Below, one piece after another: positions 35,012-47,315 of a DNA stretch of 64,000 bases. Both the position numbers and the translations under genes were made by a program. The notes under the pieces are model-generated. The model saw only the letters and a program-made list of their open reading frames with translations. It had not been told where the DNA came from and did not search any database. Each line of letters starts with the position of its first letter. The stretch's first letter is position 1. The stretch comes from Urechis unicinctus (taxonomy: Eukaryota; Annelida; Polychaeta; Xenopneusta; Urechidae): NCBI GenBank assembly GCA_034190875.2, contig CM067357.1:17136176-17200175 (forward strand), read 5' to 3'.

Positions 35012-36055
35012 AAATCCTGTCTCTGTTGTGAAAGAAACCAAATTCTTGGGTATCATATTCGATACAAACTTAACTTTATATCCCATATAAATTACATCAA
35101 AAAGAAATGGCTCAAGGCAATGAATCTCCTAAATGTAGTGTCCAAGCTGGACTAGGGAGTAGACAAACAGGTCGTGCTCAGGCTCTACCGGTCCTTAATA
35201 AGATCAAAGCTAGACTATGCTGCATCGTTTTGCAGCCAGAAAATCTTATCTAAAACGACTGGACATAGTCCAGAATCAGGCTCTGAGGATTTGCCTTGGG
35301 GCATTTCGAACATCACCCATTGAAAGCCTCCACACTGAAGCCAATGAAATGCCTATCCATCTAAGAAGAAACAAACTGGCCCTTCAATATGCAATTAAAA
35401 TAAAAAGCAATTCAGACCACCCTGTCTATGACATAATCTTCCACCCCAAATACCAAACAATTTACGAAAATAAACCTAATGCCATACCACCTCTTGGCAT
35501 CCGTATCCAAGAATCACTAAACAACATATGCAAAAATCAAGATATGATTGCTCCAAACAAAATCCCCAAAACACCACCCTGGCACTTGATCACACCAACA
35601 GTAGACACATCCCTTACCAAATATGATAAATCAAATGCAAATGACCTCTTGATGAAATTTAATGAACTTAAAGAAGAACACAATGGTAGCAGACCTATTT
35701 ATACTGACGGATCCAAAGATGCAAACAGTGTGGGCGCTGGAGTCGTGTTAGGGCCTCAGACCCACAAGGAAAGACTGCCTGGTGTAGCATCTGTTTTAAC
35801 AGCCAAAGTCACCGCAATAAGGATGGCATTGGGCCATACCTATGGAGATTTTTAGTGATTTTATCATGCCATATTGTTGTTGATATTTTAGAAAATCTTA
35901 AGTTTGTCTGGGTACCTAGTCACATAGGTATCATAGTTGACAGGGCCGCAAAAGGGGCCCTACTTGAGCCAGTGTCTGAGACCAAGATCCCCTTTACAGA
36001 TCTTGGTTCTCAAGAAGTGAAAGGATTACATTCATACAGGGTGTGTGATGAAATT
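35012..36055 (+). pseudogene. LINE X: RT end and broken RNase H
   Basis: The RT C-terminal region has stops and frame breaks before 35217 (for example a TAG where Y reads W). An open stretch follows (KSYLKRLDIVQNQALRICLG onward) with RNase H block PIYTDGSKDANSVGAGVVLG. The catalytic Glu is Lys (TAKVTAI). The FSDS block is deleted, giving GHTYGDF and a stop. A second frame from 35855 has FVWVPSHIGI fused to VDRAAKGAL with GNERA missing. RNase H cannot be active. 5'-truncated. Confidence 0.85.
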
Positions 36056-36192
36056 TGCCAGGATATTTTTATCTTTGGCTCCATATTCTTCCGTGCATCT
36101 TCATTAACATCGATTTCCCTTTTTTTCTAGTGCGTTTATTTTTAAGGTGTCTGTAAAATAAGGTTAAGTTTATCTTAACACCTTAGTGTATA

Positions 36193-36960
36193 GCACCCCC
36201 TGTGGGTGCGGGGGTAGAATAGGCCCACTGTATCCTCCTGCATGTCGTAAGAGGCGACTAAAAGGGGGCAACCTGTTGGCCGTGGGTTGCGACTCGTGTT
36301 GGTGGAAGATGGGATCCTGGTGGTTGAGTGTAGCGGTCCTTTTGACGGCCGTATCTGCAACATACTACTCTGGCCCGGATTTCGCCTAGACGAGAGGCTG
36401 GAATGGCCTGGTCCAGTCAATCGGCTGGTGGTGACTTGCCCTAAGATACTATTGGCATATTTATCTTTTTCAACATCATCCACTTGTATGTCCCTCTTTT
36501 TTCCATTTATCTTAGAAGGCGGCTGCTTAATCAGGTCAAACTTATCGATTAATCTTTCAAGGCGCCATATAACACATGCGTGTTGGTGTGCCGTTAAACT
36601 CTATTCTCACTCACTCACTTATAGGGGGCAACCTGTTGGCCGTGGGTTGTGACTCGTGTCGGGAGCCAATGGGTTCCAAGTTGTTGAGTGGAGAGGTCCA
36701 TTTGAGGGCTGTATCTGTAACACACCAATTTGGCCCGGATTTCACCTAGACGAGAGACTGGAATGGCCTGGTCCAGTCAATGGGCTGGTGGCGACTTGCC
36801 CTTTGATAATCGTTTCCATTTTTATCTTTTCCATCTCCATTTTCTTTTATTCTAGAAGGCGGCTGCTTAATCAGGTCAATCTTATCTATTAACCTTTCTT
36901 GGCACCATATAACACATTAGTGTTGGTGTGCCGTTAAACCCTATACTTACCTTACCTTAC
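36193..36960 (+). mobile_element. Two adjacent SINEs (unit 1)
   Basis: The first copy (36193-36618) is full length and ends with CTCACTCACTCACT. The second (36622-36960) starts mid-element at GGGGGCAACCTGTTGGCC and ends CTTACCTTACCTTAC. The (CTCA)n end directly abuts the second copy. The pair is repeated in units 2-4 at about 39267-40035, 42346-43120 and 45426-46192. Confidence 0.85.
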
Positions 36961-37216
36961 ATACCCCTTCCCTCATCTAAAACGTAAATGACGTACGGTG
37001 ATAATAATCATCAGAATGCATTTTTCCCGACACAAGTAATCGATTATGATATACTATCAACTGTCAATAGTGAAACCAAAAATACCTTAGACAGGGCAGA
37101 GCCTTTCCAAATTTCTTCTGTCGTTTCAATTGCGTTTTCTTGGTCGGCTATTCTCCGCACAAAAATTCGACATTAAAATATCGGGACTGATGAGGACTGC
37201 CTTTTTCCAACGAGGT

Positions 37217-37578
37217 AGCATCCCCCTGTGGGTGTGGGGGTAGAATATGCCCACTGTATCCTCCTGCATGTCGTAAGCGGCGACTAATAGAGGGCAACCT
37301 GTTGGCCGGGACTCGTGTCGGTGGAAGATGGGATTCTGGTGGTTGGGTGGAGCGGTCCTTGCGAGGGCTATATCTGCAACACACTACTTTGGCCCGTATT
37401 TCACCTAGATGAGAGGCTGGAATGGCCTGGTCCAGTCAATCGGCTTGTGGTGACATGCCATGGGATAAATGTATTCATTACTTATTGCTTTTTCATTCCA
37501 CTGCCATGTTGTCATCCGTTTTCATTCACGTAGTTTTTCCCTTTTCTTTACCATTTATCCTTGGCGGCTGCTTAACTG
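37217..37578 (+). mobile_element. SINE, shared-tail family (unit 1, third copy)
   Basis: A head with GTGTGGGGGTAGAATATGCC, a body with CGTATTTCACCTAGATGAGA, and GGCGGCTGCTTAACTGG at the end. The normal tail is replaced by LINE 5' sequence at 37579. Repeated in units 2-4. Confidence 0.8.
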
Positions 37579-37880
37579 GTCAATCGAGTTGATGTGTGAA
37601 CTGCTCTTTGAGCTGTTTGCTATTTGATTTGAGTATTGCACTGGTGTATCCCTGGCGTCATGTGTGCTGGTTGAGCCGCACACTGCTGACGCCCCCATGT
37701 TGGGCTCCATGGTGGGTGAGAAGCACCAGTGAAGAAACCTATTCATATAATATGGCTCAAAAACAAACACAGGAAAGATTAACTTCCAAACGAAATCGAC
37801 CTAATGACTCCTTAAGTAGGCACCATATAACACACTAGTGTTGGTGTGCCGTTAAACCCTATACTTACCTTACCTTTCAG
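37579..37880 (+). mobile_element. Internally deleted LINE: 5' leader fused to 3' tail
   Basis: An approximately 170-bp leader with CATGTGTGCTGGTTGAGCCG is followed by an ATG at 37752. This opens a short basic peptide (MAQKQTQERLTSKRNRPNDS), as at the start of an I/Nimb ORF1. After about 22 codons the sequence jumps to AAGTAGGCACCATATAACAC and the GTGCCGTTAAACCC + CTTACCTTACC tail. The same tail ends the LINE at 48.9 kb. All ORF2 and most of ORF1 are missing. Confidence 0.65.
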
Positions 37881-38059
37881 ACATCTTTCGTCCTCCATCA
37901 GGTCCACAAGTCTCTCAACATTATTGATTCCTTGTAGTGTTTCACTCCCCCTGTGGGTGCGAGGGTAGAATAGGCCCACTGTATCCTCCTGCATATCGTA
38001 AGAGGCGACTAAAAGGGGGCAACCTGTTGGTCGTGGGTTGCGACTCGTGTCGGTGAACA

Positions 38060-41000
38060 ATGGGATCCAAGTGGTTGAGAAATCCCGTCCCTGTTGTGGA
38101 AGAAACCAAATTCTTAGGTATCATATTTGATTCAAAACTCAATTTTAAATCCCATATTAATTACATCAGGAATAAATGTCTCAAGGCAATGAATCTTCTT
38201 AAAGTAGTGTCCAAGCTGGACTGGGGAGCTGACAGGCAGGTCCTGCTCAGGCTCTACCGGTCCTTGATAAGATCAAAGCTTGACTATGGCTGCATCGTTT
38301 ACGGTGCAGCTCGAAAATCTTATCTAAAACGACTGGACATAGTCCAGAATCAGGCTCTGAGGATTTGCCTTGGGGCATTTCGAACATCACCCATTGAAAG
38401 CCTCCACACTGAAGCCAATGAAATGCCTATCCATCTAAGAAGAAACAAACTGGCCCTTCAATATGCAATTAAAATAAAAAGCAATTCAGACCACCCTGTC
38501 TATGACATAATCTTCCACCCCAAATACCAAACAATTTACGAAAATAAACCTAATGCCATACCACCTCTTGGCATCCGTATCCAAGAATCACTAAACAACA
38601 TATGCAAAAATCAAGATATGATTGCTCCAAACAAAATCCCCAAAACACCACCCTGGCACTTGATCACACCAACAGTAGACACATCCCTTACCAAATATGA
38701 TAAATCAAATGCAAATGACCTCTTGATGAAATTTAATGAACTTAAAGAAGAACACAATGGTAGCAGACCTATTTATACTGACGGATCCAAAGATGCAAAC
38801 AGTGTGGGCGCTGGAGTCGTGTTAGGGCCTCAGACCCACAAGGAAAGACTGCCTGGTGTAGCATCTGTTTTAACAGCCAAAGTCACCGCAATAAGGATGG
38901 CATTGGGCCATACCTATGGAGATTTTTAGTGATTTTATCATGCCATATTGTTGTTGATATTTTAGAAAATCTTAAGTTTGTCTGGGTACCTAGTCACATA
39001 GGTATCATAGTTGACAGGGCCGCAAAAGGGGCCCTACTTGAGCCAGTGTCTGAGACCAAGATCCCCTTTACAGATCTTGGTTCTCAAGAAGTGAAAGGAT
39101 TACATTCATACAGGGTGTGTGATGAAATTTGCCAGGATATTTTTATCTTTGGCTCCATATTCTTCCGTGCATCTTCATTAACATCGATTTCCCTTTTTTT
39201 CTAGTGCGTTTATTTTTAAGGTGTCTGTAAAATAAGGTTAAGTTTATCTTAACACCTTAGTGTATAGCACCCCCTGTGGGTGCGGGGGTAGAATAGGCCC
39301 ACTGTATCCTCCTGCATGTCGTAAGAGGCGACTAAAAGGGGGCAACCTGTTGGCCGTGGGTTGCGACTCGTGTTGGTGGAAGATGGGATCCTGGTGGTTG
39401 AGTGTAGCGGTCCTTTTGACGGCCGTATCTGCAACATACTACTCTGGCCCGGATTTCGCCTAGACGAGAGGCTGGAATGGCCTGGTCCAGTCAATCGGCT
39501 GGTGGTGACTTGCCCTAAGATACTATTGGCATATTTATCTTTTTCAACATCATCCACTTGTATGTCCCTCTTTTTTCCATTTATCTTAGAAGGCGGCTGC
39601 TTAATCAGGTCAAACTTATCGATTAATCTTTCAAGGCGCCATATAACACATGCGTGTTGGTGTGCCGTTAAACTCTATTCTCACTCACTCACTTATAGGG
39701 GGCAACCTGTTGGCCGTGGGTTGTGACTCGTGTCGGGAGCCAATGGGTTCCAAGTTGTTGAGTGGAGAGGTCCATTTGAGGGCTGTATCTGTAACACACC
39801 AATTTGGCCCGGATTTCACCTAGACGAGAGACTGGAATGGCCTGGTCCAGTCAATGGGCTGGTGGCGACTTGCCCTTTGATAATCGTTTCCATTTTTATC
39901 TTTTCCATCTCCATTTTCTTTTATTCTAGAAGGCGGCTGCTTAATCAGGTCAATCTTATCTATTAACCTTTCTTGGCACCATATAACACATTAGTGTTGG
40001 TGTGCCGTTAAACCCTATACTTACCTTACCTTACATACCCCTTCCCTCATCTAAAACGTAAATGACGTACGGTGATAATAATCATCAGAATGCATTTTTC
40101 CCGACACAAGTAATCGATTATGATATACTATCAACTGTCAATAGTGAAACCAAAAAATACCTTAGACAGGGCAGAGCCTTTCCAAATTTCTTCTGTCGTT
40201 TCAATTGCGTTTTCTTGGTCGGCTATTCTCCGCACAAAAATTCGACATTAAAATATCGGGACTGATGAGGACTGCCTTTTTCCAACGAGGTAGCATCCCC
40301 CTGTGGGTGTGGGGGTAGAATATGCCCACTGTATCCTCCTGCATGTCGTAAGCGGCGACTAATAGAGGGCAACCTGTTGGCCGGGACTCGTGTCGGTGGA
40401 AGATGGGATTCTGGTGGTTGGGTGGAGCGGTCCTTGCGAGGGCTATATCTGCAACACACTACTTTGGCCCGTATTTCACCTAGATGAGAGGCTGGAATGG
40501 CCTGGTCCAGTCAATCGGCTTGTGGTGACATGCCATGGGATAAATGTATTCATTACTTATTGCTTTTTCATTCCACTGCCATGTTGTCATCCGTTTTCAT
40601 TCACGTAGTTTTTCCCTTTTCTTTACCATTTATCCTTGGCGGCTGCTTAACTGGTCAATCGAGTTGATGTGTGAACTGCTCTTTGAGCTGTTTGCTATTT
40701 GATTTGAGTATTGCACTGGTGTATCCCTGGCGTCATGTGTGCTGGTTGAGCCGCACACTGCTGACGCCCCCATGTTGGGCTCCATGGTGGGTGAGAAGCA
40801 CCAGTGAAGAAACCTATTCATATAATATGGCTCAAAAACAAACACAGGAAAGATTAACTTCCAAACGAAATCGACCTAATGACTCCTTAAGTAGGCACCA
40901 TATAACACACTAGTGTTGGTGTGCCGTTAAACCCTATACTTACCTTACCTTTCAGACATCTTTCGTCCTCCATCAGGTCCACAAGTCTCTCAACATTATT

Positions 41001-41134
41001 GATTCCTTGTAGTGTTTCACTCCCCCTGTGGGTGCGAGGGTAGAATAGGCCCACTGTATCCTCCTGCATATCGTAAGAGGCGACTAAAAGGGGGCAACCT
41101 GTTGGTCGTGGGTTGCGACTCGTGTCGGTGAACA
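38060..41134 (+). repeat. Tandem array unit 2 (hybrid LINE)
   Basis: 3075 bp. It begins with a Y-type LINE 5' part (RT C-terminus open from 38060), switches to X-type after the 172-bp identical window (about 38315-38487), and has the same dead RNase H (TAKVTAI, GHTYGDF stop at 38929). The same SINE order follows as in unit 1. Differences from other units are mainly 1-bp indels, for example one extra A near 40155. Confidence 0.9.
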
Positions 41135-44100
41135 ATGGGATCCAAGTGGTTGAGAAATCCCGTCCCTGTTGTGGAAGAAACCAAATTCTTAGGTATCATA
41201 TTTGATTCAAAACTCAATTTTAAATCCCATATTAATTACATCAGGAATAAATGTCTCAAGGCAATGAATCTTCTTAAAGTAGTGTCCAAGCTGGACTGGG
41301 GAGCTGACAGGCAGGTCCTGCTCAGGCTCTACCGGTCCTTGATAAGATCAAAGCTTGACTATGGCTGCATCGTTTACGGTGCAGCTCGAAAATCTTATCT
41401 AAAACGACTGGACATAGTCCAGAATCAGGCTCTGAGGATTTGCCTTGGGGCATTTCGAACATCACCCCCATTGAAAGCCTCCACACTGAAGCCAATGAAA
41501 TGCCTATCCATCTAAGAAGAAACAAACTGGCCCTTCAATATGCAATTAAAATAAAAAGCAATTCAGACCACCCTGTCTATGACATAATCTTCCACCCCAA
41601 ATACCAAACAATTTACGAAAATAAACCTAATGCCATACCACCTCTTGGCATCCGTATCCAAGAATCACTAAACAACATATGCAAAAATCAAGATATGATT
41701 GCTCCAAACAAAATCCCCAAAACACCACCCTGGCACTTGATCACACCAACAGTAGACACATCCCTTACCAAATATGATAAATCAAATGCAAATGACCTCT
41801 TGATGAAATTTAATGAACTTAAAGAAGAACACAATGGTAGCAGACCTATTTATACTGACGGATCCAAAGATGCAAACAGTGTGGGCGCTGGAGTCGTGTT
41901 AGGGCCTCAGACCCACAAGGAAAGACTGCCTGGTGTAGCATCTGTTTTAACAGCCAAAGTCACCGCAATAAGGATGGCATTGGGCCATACCTATGGAGAT
42001 TTTTAGTGATTTTATCATGCCATATTGTTGTTGATATTTTAGAAAATCTTAAGTTTGTCTGGGTACCTAGTCACATAGGTATCATAGTTGACAGGGCCGC
42101 AAAAGGGGCCCTACTTGAGCCAGTGTCTGAGACCAAGATCCCCTTTACAGATCTTGGTTCTCAAGAAGTGAAAGGATTACATTCATACAGGGTGTGTGTG
42201 ATGAAATTTGCCAGGATATTTTTATCTTTGGCTCCATATTCTTCCGTGCATCTTCATTAACATCGATTTCCCTTTTTTTCTAGTGCGTTTATTTTTAAGG
42301 TGTCTGTAAAATAAGGTTAAGTTTATCTTAACACCTTAGTGTATAGCACCCCCTGTGGGTGCGGGGGTAGAATAGGCCCACTGTATCCTCCTGCATGTCG
42401 TAAGAGGCGACTAAAAGGGGGCAACCTGTTGGCCGTGGGTTGCGACTCGTGTTGGTGGAAGATGGGATCCTGGTGGTTGAGTGTAGCGGTCCTTTTGACG
42501 GCCGTATCTGCAACATACTACTCTGGCCCGGATTTGGCCTAGACGAGAGGCTGGAATGGCCTGGTCCAGTCAATCGGCTGGTGGTGACTGACTTGCCCTA
42601 AGATACTATTGGCATATTTATCTTTTTCAACATCATCCACTTGTATGTCCCTCTTTTTTCCATTTATCTTAGAAGGCGGCTGCTTAATCAGGTCAAACTT
42701 ATCGATTAATCTTTCAAGGCGCCATATAACACATGCGTGTTGGTGTGCCGTTAAACTCTATTCTCACTCACTCACTTATAGGGGGCAACCTGTTGGCCGT
42801 GGGTTGTGACTCGTGTCGGGAGCCAATGGGTTCCAAGTTGTTGAGTGGAGAGGTCCATTTGAGGGCTGTATCTGTAACACACCAATTTGGCCCGGATTTC
42901 ACCTAGACGAGAGACTGGAATGGCCTGGTCCAGTCAATGGGCTGGTGGCGACTTGCCCTTTGATAATCGTTTCCATTTTTATCTTTTCCATCTCCATTTT
43001 CTTTTATTCTAGAAGGCGGCTGCTTAATCAGGTCAATCTTATCTATTAACCTTTCTTGGCACCATATAACACATTAGTGTTGGTGTGCCGTTAAAACCTA
43101 TACTTACCTTACCTTACATACCCCTTCCCTCATCTAAAACGTAAATGACGTACGGTGATAATAATCATCAGAATGCATTTTTCCCGACACAAGTAATCGA
43201 TTATGATATACTATCAACTGTCAATAGTGAAACCAAAAATACCTTAGACAGGGCAGAGCCTTTCCAAATTTCTTCTGTCGTTTCAATTGCGTTTTCTTGG
43301 TCGGCTATTCTCCGCACAAAAATTCGACATTAAAATATCGGGACTGATGAGGACTGCCTTTTTCCAACGAGGTAGCATCCCCCTGTGGGTGTGGGGGTAG
43401 AATATGCCCACTGTATCCTCCTGCATGTCGTAAGCGGCGACTAATAGAGGGCAACCTGTTGGCCGGGACTCGTGTCGGTGGAAGATGGGATTCTGGTGGT
43501 TGGGTGGAGCGGTCCTTGCGAGGGCTATATCTGCAACACACTACTTTGGCCCGTATTTCACCTAGATGAGAGGCTGGAATGGCCTGGTCCAGTCAATCGG
43601 CTTGTGGTGACATGCCATGGGATAAATGTATTCATTACTTATTGCTTTTTCATTCCACTGCCATGTTGTCATCCGTTTTCATTCACGTAGTTTTTCCCTT
43701 TTCTTTACCATTTATCCTTGGCGGCTGCTTAACTGGTCAATCGAGTTGATGTGTGAACTGCTGCTCTTTGAGCTGTTTGCTATTTGATTTGAGTATTGCA
43801 CTGGTGTATCCCTGGCGTCATGTGTGCTGGTTGAGCCGCACACTGCTGACGCCCCCATGTTGGGCTCCATGGTGGGTGAGAAGCACCAGTGAAGAAACCT
43901 ATTCATATAATATGGCTCAAAAAACAAACACAGGAAAGATTAACTTCCAAACGAAATCGACCTAATGACTCCTTAAGTAGGCACCATATAACACACTAGT
44001 GTTGGTGTGCCGTTAAACCCTATACTTACCTTACCTTTCAGACATCTTTCGTCCTCCATCAGGTCCACAAGTCTCTCAACATTATTGATTCCTTGTAGTG

Positions 44101-44220
44101 TTTCACTCCCCCTGTGGGTGCGAGGGTAGAATAGGCCCACTGTATCCTCCTGCATATCGTAAGAGGCGACTAAAAGGGGGCAACCTGTTGGTCGTGGGTT
44201 GCGACTCGTGTCGGTGAACA
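41135..44220 (+). repeat. Tandem array unit 3 (hybrid LINE)
   Basis: 3086 bp. The layout is as in unit 2. The LINE frame is broken near 41467 by two extra C (CACCCCCATTG instead of CACCCATTG). There are also small insertions at about 42197 (GT), 42590 (a repeated TGAC), 43763 (CTG repeat) and 43921 (A). Confidence 0.9.
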
Positions 44221-47200
44221 ATGGGATCCAAGTGGTTGAGAAATCCCGTCCCTGTTGTGGAAGAAACCAAATTCTTAGGTATCATATTTGATTCAAAACT
44301 CAATTTTAAATCCCATATTAATTACATCAGGAATAAATGTCTCAAGGCAATGAATCTTCTTAAAGTAGTGTCCAAGCTGGACTGGGGAGCTGACAGGCAG
44401 GTCCTGCTCAGGCTCTACCGGTCCTTGATAAGATCAAAGCTTGACTATGGCTGCATCGTTTACGGTGCAGCTCGAAAATCTTATCTAAAACGACTGGACA
44501 TAGTCCAGAATCAGGCTCTGAGGATTTGCCTTGGGGCATTTCGAACATCACCCATTGAAAGCCTCCACACTGAAGCCAATGAAATGCCTATCCATCTAAG
44601 AAGAAACAAACTGGCCCTTCAATATGCAATTAAAATAAAAAGCAATTCAGACCACCCTGTCTATGACATAATCTTCCACCCCAAATACCAAACAATTTAC
44701 GAAAATAAACCTAATGCCATACCACCTCTTGGCATCCGTATCCAAGAATCACTAAACAACATATGCAAAAATCAAGATATGATTGCTCCAAACAAATCCC
44801 CAAAACACCACCCTGGCACTTGATCACACCAACAGTAGACACATCCCTTACCAAATATGATAAATCAAATGCAAATGACCTCTTGATGAAATTTAATGAA
44901 CTTAAGAAGAACACAATGGTAGCAGACCTATTTATACTGACGGATCCAAAGATGCAAACAGTGTGGGCGCTGGAGTCGTGTTAGGGCCTCAGACCCACAA
45001 GGAAAGACTGCCTGGTGTAGCATCTGTTTTAACAGCCAAAGTCACCGCAATAAGGATGGCATTGGGCCATACCTATGGAGATTTTTAGTGATTTTATCAT
45101 GCCATATTGTTGTTGATATTTTAGAAAATCTTAAGTTTGTCTGGGTACCTAGTCACATAGGTATCATAGTTGACAGGGCCGCAAAAGGGGCCCTACTTGA
45201 GCCAGTGTCTGAGACCAAGATCCCCTTTACAGATCTTGGTTCTCAAGAAGTGAAAGGATTACATTCATACAGGGTGTGTGATGAAATTTGCCAGGATATT
45301 TTTATCTTTGGCTCCATATTCTTCCGTGCATCTTCATTAACATCGATTTCCCTTTTTTTCTAGTGCGTTTATTTTTAAGGTGTCTGTAAAATAAGGTTAA
45401 GTTTATCTTAACACCTTAGTGTATAGCACCCCCTGTGGGTGCGGGGGTAGAATAGGCCCACTGTATCCTCCTGCATGTCGTAAGAGGCGACTAAAAGGGG
45501 GCAACCTGTTGGCCGTGGGTTGCGACTCGTGTTGGTGGAAGATGGGATCCTGGTGGTTGAGTGTAGCGGTCCTTTTGACGGCCGTATCTGCAACATACTA
45601 CTCTGGCCCGGATTTGGCCTAGACGAGAGGCTGATGGCCTGGTCCAGTCAATCGGCTGGTGGTGACTTGCCCTAAGATACTATTGGCATATTTATCTTTT
45701 TCAACATCATCCACTTGTATGTCCCTCTTTTTTCCATTTATCTTAGAAGGCGGCTGCTTAATCAGGTCAAACTTATCGATTAATCTTTCAAGGCGCCATA
45801 TAACACATGCGTGTTGGTGTGCCGTTAAACTCTATTCTCACTCACTCACTTATAGGGGGCAACCTGTTGGCCGTGGGTTGTGACTCGTGTCGGGAGCCAA
45901 TGGGTTCCAAGTTGTTGAGTGGAGAGGTCCATTTGAGGGCTGTATCTGTAACACACCAATTTGGCCCGGATTTCACCTAGACGAGAGACTGGAATGGCCT
46001 GGTCCAGTCAATGGGCTGGTGGCGACTTGCCCTTTGATAATCGTTTCCATTTTTATCTTTTCCATCTCCATTTTCTTTTATTCTAGAAGGCGGCTGCTTA
46101 ATCAGGTCAATCTTATCTATTAACCTTTCTTGGCACCATATAACACATTAGTGTTGGTGTGCCGTTAAACCCTATACTTACCTTACCTTACATACCCCTT
46201 CCCTCATCTAAAACGTAAATGACGTACGGTGATAATAATCATCAGAATGCATTTTTCCCGACACAAGTAATCGATTATGATATACTATCAACTGTCAATA
46301 GTGAAACCAAAAATACCTTAGACAGGGCAGAGCCTTTCCAAATTTCTTCTGTCGTTTCAATTGCGTTTTCTTGGTCGGCTATTCTCCGCACAAAAATTCG
46401 ACATTAAAATATCGGGACTGATGAGGACTGCCTTTTTCCAACGAGGTAGCATCCCCCTGTGGGTGGGGGGGTAGAATATGCCCACTGTATCCTCCTGCAT
46501 GTCGTAAGCGGCGACTAATAGAGGGCAACCTGTTGGCCGGGACTCGTGTCGGTGGAAGATGGGATTCTGGTGGTTGGGTGGAGCGGTCCTTGCGAGGGCT
46601 ATATCTGCAACACACTACTTTGGCCCGTATTTCACCTAGATGAGAGGCTGGAATGGCCTGGTCCAGTCAATCGGCTTGTGGTGACATGCCATGGGATAAA
46701 TGTATTCATTACTTATTGCTTTTTCATTCCACTGCCATGTTGTCATCCGTTTTCATTCACGTAGTTTTTCCCTTTTCTTTACCATTTATCCTTGGCGGCT
46801 GCTTAACTGGTCAATCGAGTTGATGTGTGAACTGCTCTTTGAGCTGTTTGCTATTTGATTTGAGTATTGCACTGGTGTATCCCTGGCGTCATGTGTGCTG
46901 GTTGAGCCGCACACACTGCTGACGCCCCCATGTTGGGCTCCATGGTGGGTGAGAAGCACCAGTGAAGAAACCTATTCATATAATATGGCTCAAAAACAAA
47001 CACAGGAAAGATTAACTTCCAAACGAAATCGACCTAATGACTCCTTAAGTAGGCACCATATAACACACTAGTGTTGGTGTGCCGTTAAACCCTATACTTA
47101 CCTTACCTTTCAGACATCTTTCGTCCTCCATCAGGTCCACAAGTCTCTCAACATTATTGATTCCTTGTAGTGTTTCACTCCCCTGTGGGTGCGAGGGTAG

Positions 47201-47291
47201 AATAGGCCCACTGTATCCTCCTGCATATCGTAAGAGGCGACTAAAAGGGGGCAACCTGTTGGTCGTGGGTTGCGACTCGTGTCGGTGAACA
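44221..47291 (+). repeat. Tandem array unit 4 (hybrid LINE)
   Basis: 3071 bp. The layout is as in unit 2. One-base deletions at about 44797 and 44905 break the LINE frame. The phrase GAGGCTGGAATGG is shortened at about 45630. The SINE-LINE junction at 47291 leads into the last, diverged LINE copy. Confidence 0.9.
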
Positions 47292-47315
47292 ATGGGATCC
47301 AAGTGGTTGAGAAAT

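Larger units (their letters stand above)
35012..38059 (+). repeat. Tandem array unit 1 (carries LINE X)
   Basis: It holds the left-most LINE copy (X, 35012-about 36055), a SINE-like 3' piece (about 36056-36135), and a full SINE at 36193-36618 with a (CTCA)n end. A 5'-truncated SINE follows at 36622-36960, a unique 250-bp spacer at 36961-37210, a SINE at 37217-37578, and an internally deleted LINE at 37579-37880. A SINE head at 37944-38079 runs into the next LINE. Sequence is near-identical to units 2-4 from 35240 onward but clearly diverged before that. Confidence 0.9.
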
